From Pseudomonadota bacterium (lineage in GTDB: Bacteria; Pseudomonadota; Gammaproteobacteria; Steroidobacterales; Steroidobacteraceae): a DNA stretch of 19,623 nucleotides. Location: positions 1-19,623 of the forward strand of contig JAKCEJ010000012.1 of assembly GCA_021838065.1 (NCBI GenBank), written 5' to 3'. Of the stretch, positions 15,203-19,623 are shown one piece after another. Below the pieces are notes generated by a model that saw only the letters and a program-made list of their open reading frames with translations, was not told where the DNA came from and did no database searches. The number at the start of each line of letters is the position of its first letter. Within the stretch, counting starts at the first letter, position 1. A program made the position numbers and the translations under genes.

Positions 15203-15727
15203 ATGAGAACAATACTTGGCACGATGCTGCTGGCGCTGCTGGCGGCGGCCGGATCGGCGAGCGCCGCCTCGTTCACGTTCGGGCAGTGGCGCGTCGCCAC
15301 CACCGCCGACGGTCATTTCACGTATGCGGCCACGGTCAATCGCCGCGGCGAGGTGTTCGGCGATTTCTGTGATTCCAAATCGGCTGCGTGCCACTGGCTG
15401 CTCGCGGTACACACGCCGTGCCGCTTCGGCGACGTCTACCCGGTGCTCGCCAATTCCGCCGCCGGCGCCAACCCCATCGCGATCTTCTGCGTCGGCGCGC
15501 TCGGCGGGCACACCTATGGCATGGCGCTGATGAACCAACGCAAGCTCGAGGCCAGCATCGCGCACGCCCGGCGGATCGCGTTCGCCGTGCCGCTCGATGG
15601 CGGCGGCTTCGCATTCACGCGCTTCGCGCTCGCGGGTCGGCTGCACGCCACCGCGCTGCTGCGGAAAGCCCTCTCCGCGGAACTCGCGCGGCGCCGTCGC
15701 TCGGGGGTCGCCCAGATGGGCCTTTAG
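15203..15727 (+). CDS. Small exported protein with four cysteines, function unknown
   Basis: The product is 174 residues from ATG 15203, chosen because GGGAG lies 6 bases upstream and the ATG begins a clean signal peptide (MRTILGTMLLALLAAAGSASA, cut expected after Ala21). The open frame reaches back to GTG 15017, but those residues look non-coding. The mature protein begins SFTFGQWRVATTADGHFTYAA and has four cysteines (56, 63, 73, 96), enough for two periplasmic disulfides, and a basic C-terminus (ARRRRSG). The WRV and Cys pattern faintly recalls IalB-like secreted proteins, but I cannot support that assignment. It follows cydC but has its own leader and ribosome site, so membership of the cyd operon is uncertain. 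Confidence 0.65.
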   Translation: MRTILGTMLLALLAAAGSASAASFTFGQWRVATTADGHFTYAATVNRRGEVFGDFCDSKSAACHWLLAVHTPCRFGDVYPVLANSAAGANPIAIFCVGALGGHTYGMALMNQRKLEASIAHARRIAFAVPLDGGGFAFTRFALAGRLHATALLRKALSAELARRRRSGVAQMGL

Positions 15728-15750
15728 CCCCCTCCCTCTTCAGAGGGGCT
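15726..15750 (+). terminator. Weak candidate terminator after the four-cysteine exported protein gene
   Basis: AGCCCC (15726-15731) pairs with GGGGCT (15745-15750), and TC/GA extends the stem past a one-base bulge, giving about 8 bp with an 8-base loop. The stem overlaps the TAG stop. Only TTCCCC follows instead of a T-tract, so intrinsic termination would be weak. Confidence 0.3.
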
Positions 15751-15804
15751 TCCCCAATCGGCCCGGAGGTCTATCGTCCGGCGCGACGAGCGCCCGGGCC
15801 GGTG

Positions 15805-15823
15805 CGCCCGGCGGAGCCGGGCG
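15805..15823 (+). repeat. Perfect 8-bp hairpin in the spacer before the RND operon
   Basis: CGCCCGGC (15805-15812) and GCCGGGCG (15816-15823) flank a 3-base loop (GGA). It is followed at 15839-15844 by TAAAAT, a possible -10 element without a clear -35. There is no T-tract. It may be a chance product of GC-rich sequence or a small REP-like element. Confidence 0.3.
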
Positions 15824-15943
15824 GGGCCTCGATTCGGTTAAAATAGTCGCTTATACCCTTGCGGACGCGCATGGCGCGGCTCCGGCGGCCCGGCCCGCGC
15901 CGGTCGGACCGGTTGCGCGCGACCCGCCCGAGGACACAGGAGA

Positions 15944-17089
15944 ATGGGAGTCGTGGACAAACGCGTAATGTGGCGACGGCTGATCATCGTGATCGTCGCG
16001 ATGGCCGTCCTGTTGGGCGGGGTGGCGACGTGGAACGCCATCAAGGCGCATTTCATCCAGAAATTCATGGTGAAGAACGCCCAGCAGCCGCAGACGGTGA
16101 GCACCGAGGTGGTGAGTTACTCGCAATGGCAACCGCAGGTGACCGCGCTCGGGAGCCTGCGCGCCGTGCACGGCGTGGAGGTGACCACGCAGGTGGCCGG
16201 CATGGTGGAAAGCGTGGATTTCAGGTCCGGGCAGACCGCCCGCACCGGGCAGGTGCTGGTGCAGCTCAACGCCGCCCCGGATATCGCGAAGCTGCATTCA
16301 TTGCAGGCAGCCGCGCACTACGCGGCGCTGACCTATCAGCGCGACATCCTCCAGTACAAGGCCCAGGCCATCGGCAAGGCGACGCTCGATGCCGCCACGG
16401 CCGACTGGAAGAGCGCCGAAGCGCAGGCGGCGGCGCAGGCGGCGCTCGTGGCCGAGGAGACCGTGCGGGCGCCGTTCAACGGGCGGCTCGGCATCACCAC
16501 CGTCAATCCGGGCGAGTACCTGCAGCCCGGCACGGCGATCGTCAGTCTCGAGTCGCTCGATCCGATCTTCGTCGATTTCCGGCTGCCGCAGAGTGATCTG
16601 TCGCGCCTGCGCGTTGGCGAGCCCGCCCGCGTGACGACCGATGCGTTCCCGGGCAAGACCTTCACCGGCCGGGTGACCTCGATCGATTCGCTGGTCGATC
16701 CGTCGACGCGCAACTTCGAGGCCGAGGCCACCATCACCAATCCGCAGCGCCTGCTGCGTCCGGGGATGTTCGTCGACACGGCGGTGGATTCGGGCGCACA
16801 GCGCCGCTACCTGACGCTGCCGCAGACGGCCATCACCTACAACCCCTACGGCAACACCGTGTTCGTGGTGCGCAAGCACACTGACCCCAAAGCGCGCATC
16901 ACCGCCGAGCAGGTGTTCGTGACCCTCGGACCGACCCGCGGCGATCAGGTCGCGGTGCTGAAGGGCCTGAAGGCCGGCGACGTCATCGTCACGAGTGGGC
17001 AGCTGAAGCTGAAGAACGGCTCTGCCGTCACCATCAACAACAGCGTGCAGCCGCTCAACAACCCCAACCCGTCGCCCCAGGAAGAGTGA
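15944..17089 (+). CDS. RND efflux membrane fusion protein (periplasmic adaptor)
   Basis: The product is up to 381 residues. Residues about 11-30 are an uncleaved membrane anchor, with no lipobox. The first lipoyl half is GSLRAVHGVEVTTQVAGMVESVDFRSGQTARTGQVLVQLN (about 70-109), a short alpha-hairpin spans about 112-172, and the second lipoyl half is VRAPFNGRLGITTVNPGEYLQPG (174-196). The beta-barrel (IFVDFRLPQSDLSRLRVGEPARV) and membrane-proximal domain follow, ending VIVTSGQLKLKNGSAV. The short hairpin and overall order fit the AcrA/MexH-type adaptor of RND pumps rather than the EmrA type upstream. The start is ambiguous: ATG 15944 has AGGAC about 8 bases upstream, while GTG 15953 has AGGAG 10 bases upstream. 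The pump gene begins 10 bases after the stop. Confidence 0.9.
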   Translation: MGVVDKRVMWRRLIIVIVAMAVLLGGVATWNAIKAHFIQKFMVKNAQQPQTVSTEVVSYSQWQPQVTALGSLRAVHGVEVTTQVAGMVESVDFRSGQTARTGQVLVQLNAAPDIAKLHSLQAAAHYAALTYQRDILQYKAQAIGKATLDAATADWKSAEAQAAAQAALVAEETVRAPFNGRLGITTVNPGEYLQPGTAIVSLESLDPIFVDFRLPQSDLSRLRVGEPARVTTDAFPGKTFTGRVTSIDSLVDPSTRNFEAEATITNPQRLLRPGMFVDTAVDSGAQRRYLTLPQTAITYNPYGNTVFVVRKHTDPKARITAEQVFVTLGPTRGDQVAVLKGLKAGDVIVTSGQLKLKNGSAVTINNSVQPLNNPNPSPQEE

Positions 17090-17099
17090 GGCGCCCGGC

Positions 17100-19623
17100 G
17101 TGAAGTTCACCGAATTATTCATCCGCCGGCCGGTGCTCTCGGCCGTCGTCAGCCTGCTGATGCTGGTGCTCGGGCTGCGCGCGATCTTCCAGCTGCCGGT
17201 CACGCAGTATCCGAAGACCCAGAGCGCCGTCATCACCGTCACCACCTACTACTACGGCGCCGATGCCAACACGGTGGCGGGGTTCATCACCCAGCCGCTC
17301 GAGGCGGCGATCGCTCAGGCCCAGGGCATCGACTACCTGTCCTCCTCCTCGAGCACCGGAACGTCGGTGATCACCGCGACGCTGCGGCTCAATTACAGCG
17401 CCAACCGGGCGCTGACGGAGATCAGCGCACAGGTGAACGCGGTGCGCAATCAGCTGCCGCCGCAATCGCAGCTGCCGGTCATTCAGCTGGCCAAGAACCA
17501 GACGACCGACACGATGTACATCGGCTATTTCAGCAGTGTGATCCCCACCAATGCGCTGACGGACTTCCTGTTGCGCGTGGTGCAGCCGCAGCTGAACGCG
17601 ATTCCCGGCGTGCAGAACGCCGAGGTCCTCGGCGGACGGACGTTCGCGCTGCGCGCCTGGCTCGATCCGCAGCGCATGGCGGCCCACGGCGTCACGGCCG
17701 CCGACGTCTCCCAGGCGCTCGCGGCCAACAACTACCTGTCCGCCGCGGGCGAGACCAAGGGTCAGATGGTGAGCATCAAGCTCACCGCCTCGACCGACCC
17801 GCACACCCTGCGCGAGTTCCGCAACCTCGTCATCCGCGACCAGAACGGCGCGATCGTGCGCCTGAAGAACCTGGCGACGGTGGTGCTCGGCGCGCAGAAC
17901 TACGACACGGCGGTGGCCTTCAGCGGCCGGCCCGGGGTGTTCATCGGCATCAAGGCCGCCCCCAGCGCCAGCGTGCTCACCATCGCCAAGCGCGTCAAGG
18001 CGCAGCTGCCGGTGATCGCCCGGCAGTTGCCGAACGGCATCGCGCAGAAGGTGGTGTTCGATGCCACCACGTTCATCTATTCCTCGATCGTCGATGTGGT
18101 GCGCACGCTGATCGAGACGCTGCTCATCGTCACCATAGTCATTTTCCTCTTCCTCGGCAGCGCGCGCGCCTCCGCGGTGCCCGCCCTCGCCATGCCGCTG
18201 TCGATCGTGGGCGCGTTCATCTTCATGCTGGCGCTCGGCTACTCGATCAACCTGCTGACGCTGCTCGCGCTGGTGCTGGCGATCGGTCTGGTGGTCGATG
18301 ACGCCATCATCGTGGTCGAGAACATCGACCGGCACATGAAGGAAGGGAGCTCGCCGCTCGAGGCGGCGATACTCGGCGCGCACGAACTCAACGGCCCGAT
18401 CATCGCCATGACCGTGGTGCTGGTGGCCGCGTACGCGCCGATCGCCTTTCAGACCGGGCTCACCGGCGCGCTGTTTACGCAGTTCGCCTTCACCTTGATT
18501 GGCGCGGTGGTCTGCTCGGCCATCGTCGCGCTCACGCTCTCGCCGATGCTCTGCTCGCGCATCTTCCGCAGCGATCAGGAGGACAGTCGGTTCACGCATC
18601 TGCTCGACCGCGCCTTCAACGGGCTGCGCAAGGGGTACCGGCGCGTGCTCTCCAGCTGGCTCGCCACCTGGCCGGTGCTGATCCTGCTCGGCGTGGCGCT
18701 GCTCGGCGGTGTGTTTTATCTGTTCAGGACGTCCAAGTCGCAGCTCGCGCCGCAGGAGGACCAGGGCGTGGTGATGTACCAGCTGATCGGCCCGCCCGAT
18801 GCGACGCTGCAGCAGATGCAGACCTACACGCACCAGATCTTCAACATGGCGCGCACGCTGCCGGAGTACCGCCAGGCGTTCCAGATGATCGGCGTCCCCT
18901 CGCAGAACCAGGGACTCGGCGGCGTTCTGCTCAAGCCCTGGGATCAGAGGACCCGCACCGCGACCCAGCTGCAGCAGGTGCTGCAGCAGCGCTGGAACCA
19001 CATTGCCGGGGCGCAGGTGGCCGCCTTCCAGTTCCCCTCGCTTCCCGGGGCGCAGGGCCTGCCCGTGCAGTTCGTGATCACCACCGCGGAGCCGATCAGC
19101 CGCCTGTATTCGGTGTCGCAGAAGGTGCTCGACCGGGCGCGCGAGAGCGGTCTGTTCTTCTTCGTCGATTCCGACCTGAAGATCGATCAGCCGCAGGATC
19201 AGATCGTGGTCAACCCGAACAAGGTGGCCGATCTCGGGCTGACGCAGCAGGATGTGGCCAACACGCTCGGCGCGGCGCTCGGCGGCGGCTACGTCAATTA
19301 CTTCGAGTTGGGCGGCCGCTCGTACGAAGTGATGCCGCAAGTGCTGCAGAAGTACCGGCTGAACCCGCACCAGGTGCTCGATTACTACCTGCGCAGCGCG
19401 GGCGGCGCTCTGGTGCGGCTCGGCACGGTGGCGCGCCTGAAGCGCGAGGTGGTGCCGGAGTCGATCAATCACTTCCAGCGGCTGAATTCCGCGACCATCG
19501 CCGGGGCGCCAGCGGTGCCGCAGGGCGAGGCGCTCGCCTTCCTGCGCAAGACGCTCGAGCAGGTCGCGCCGAGCGGCTTCAGCGCCAACTACTCCGGGCA
19601 GTCCCGCCAGTTCATGGAGGGCT
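17100..19623 (+). CDS. RND-type multidrug efflux pump (HAE1 family), C-terminus cut by window edge
   Basis: From GTG 17100, 841 residues are visible of an expected 1,020-1,050. It opens with MKFTELFIRRPVLSAVVSLLMLVLGL, the usual TM1 of HAE1 pumps, followed by the first periplasmic loop (QLPVTQYPKTQSAVITVTTYYYGADANTV). The proton-relay aspartates are Asp400-Asp401 in IGLVVDDAIIVVENIDRHMKEG (AcrB Asp407/408); the TM10 lysine lies beyond the window. The second periplasmic loop begins after TM7 at about residue 548 (KSQLAPQEDQGVV). A trimer of this protein drives proton-coupled export from the inner membrane and periplasm. GAGG, overlapping the adaptor stop, lies 8 bases upstream of the GTG. No outer-membrane channel or local regulator is visible for this pair. 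Confidence 0.94.
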   Translation, partial: MKFTELFIRRPVLSAVVSLLMLVLGLRAIFQLPVTQYPKTQSAVITVTTYYYGADANTVAGFITQPLEAAIAQAQGIDYLSSSSSTGTSVITATLRLNYSANRALTEISAQVNAVRNQLPPQSQLPVIQLAKNQTTDTMYIGYFSSVIPTNALTDFLLRVVQPQLNAIPGVQNAEVLGGRTFALRAWLDPQRMAAHGVTAADVSQALAANNYLSAAGETKGQMVSIKLTASTDPHTLREFRNLVIRDQNGAIVRLKNLATVVLGAQNYDTAVAFSGRPGVFIGIKAAPSASVLTIAKRVKAQLPVIARQLPNGIAQKVVFDATTFIYSSIVDVVRTLIETLLIVTIVIFLFLGSARASAVPALAMPLSIVGAFIFMLALGYSINLLTLLALVLAIGLVVDDAIIVVENIDRHMKEGSSPLEAAILGAHELNGPIIAMTVVLVAAYAPIAFQTGLTGALFTQFAFTLIGAVVCSAIVALTLSPMLCSRIFRSDQEDSRFTHLLDRAFNGLRKGYRRVLSSWLATWPVLILLGVALLGGVFYLFRTSKSQLAPQEDQGVVMYQLIGPPDATLQQMQTYTHQIFNMARTLPEYRQAFQMIGVPSQNQGLGGVLLKPWDQRTRTATQLQQVLQQRWNHIAGAQVAAFQFPSLPGAQGLPVQFVITTAEPISRLYSVSQKVLDRARESGLFFFVDSDLKIDQPQDQIVVNPNKVADLGLTQQDVANTLGAALGGGYVNYFELGGRSYEVMPQVLQKYRLNPHQVLDYYLRSAGGALVRLGTVARLKREVVPESINHFQRLNSATIAGAPAVPQGEALAFLRKTLEQVAPSGFSANYSGQSRQFMEG

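Noticed and set aside
17115..19472. 785-codon open frame on the minus strand opposite the RND pump
   Set aside because: The plus strand encodes an unmistakable RND pump with the DD proton-relay motif; the antisense product has no domain pattern.
1..19623. tRNA, rRNA, CRISPR array, insertion sequence or prophage elements
   Set aside because: No cloverleaf, conserved rRNA stretch, regularly spaced repeat array, transposase or integrase is visible; almost all DNA is accounted for by ordinary conserved genes.

Overview
The window is GC-rich coding DNA (by eye well above 60% GC, with G/C-ending codons almost everywhere) from a Gram-negative proteobacterium, most likely a gammaproteobacterium. The evidence is outer-membrane lipoproteins with clear lipoboxes, tripartite efflux systems, an E. 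coli-like cytochrome bd operon in which CydA and CydB residues match E. coli almost number for number, and a YbiI-type DksA/TraR zinc-finger protein. I cannot name the genus from sequence alone. No tRNA, rRNA, CRISPR array, insertion sequence or phage gene is visible.

Layout. (1) 1-2637, minus strand: a short DksA/TraR zinc-finger gene (ybiI) followed by a large exported S9 family serine peptidase whose last few residues lie beyond base 1. (2) 2638-2767: a divergent, unusually AT-rich control region with a good sigma70-type promoter and three 15-bp phased GATAT repeats. (3) 2768-7385, plus strand: a self-contained efflux operon made of a MarR-family repressor, an EmrA-type membrane fusion protein, an EmrB-type MFS pump and a NodT-type outer-membrane lipoprotein channel, with ATGA overlap or short gaps between genes. 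(4) 7374-8081, minus strand: a SPOR-domain lipoprotein built on three exact 41-residue repeats, converging on the channel gene with a 12-bp overlap. (5) 8082-8540: a gene-poor divergent spacer. (6) 8541-15016, plus strand: cydA-cydB-cydX-cydD-cydC, carrying the bd quinol oxidase together with the ABC exporter needed for its assembly. The cydX product is unusual because it has an extra N-terminal membrane segment. (7) 15203-15727: a small exported four-cysteine protein of unknown function, preceded by a stem-loop. (8) 15944-19623, plus strand: an RND efflux pair (membrane fusion protein and HAE1-type pump), the pump cut by the window edge.

How the parts work together. The MarR-EmrA-EmrB-channel set should form one inner-to-outer membrane pump under a local ligand-responsive repressor. 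The cyd operon couples the structural subunits of a high-oxygen-affinity quinol oxidase to CydDC, which exports thiols to the periplasm and is required for haem insertion into the oxidase. The second efflux system has no outer-membrane partner in view; one may lie downstream or be shared.

I did not find a clearly new multi-gene system. The items most worth a second look are the two-membrane-segment CydX, the phased GATAT control region, the S9 peptidase that lacks the usual dipeptidyl-peptidase signature, the 41-residue-repeat SPOR lipoprotein, and a short reading frame that overlaps the cydA start.
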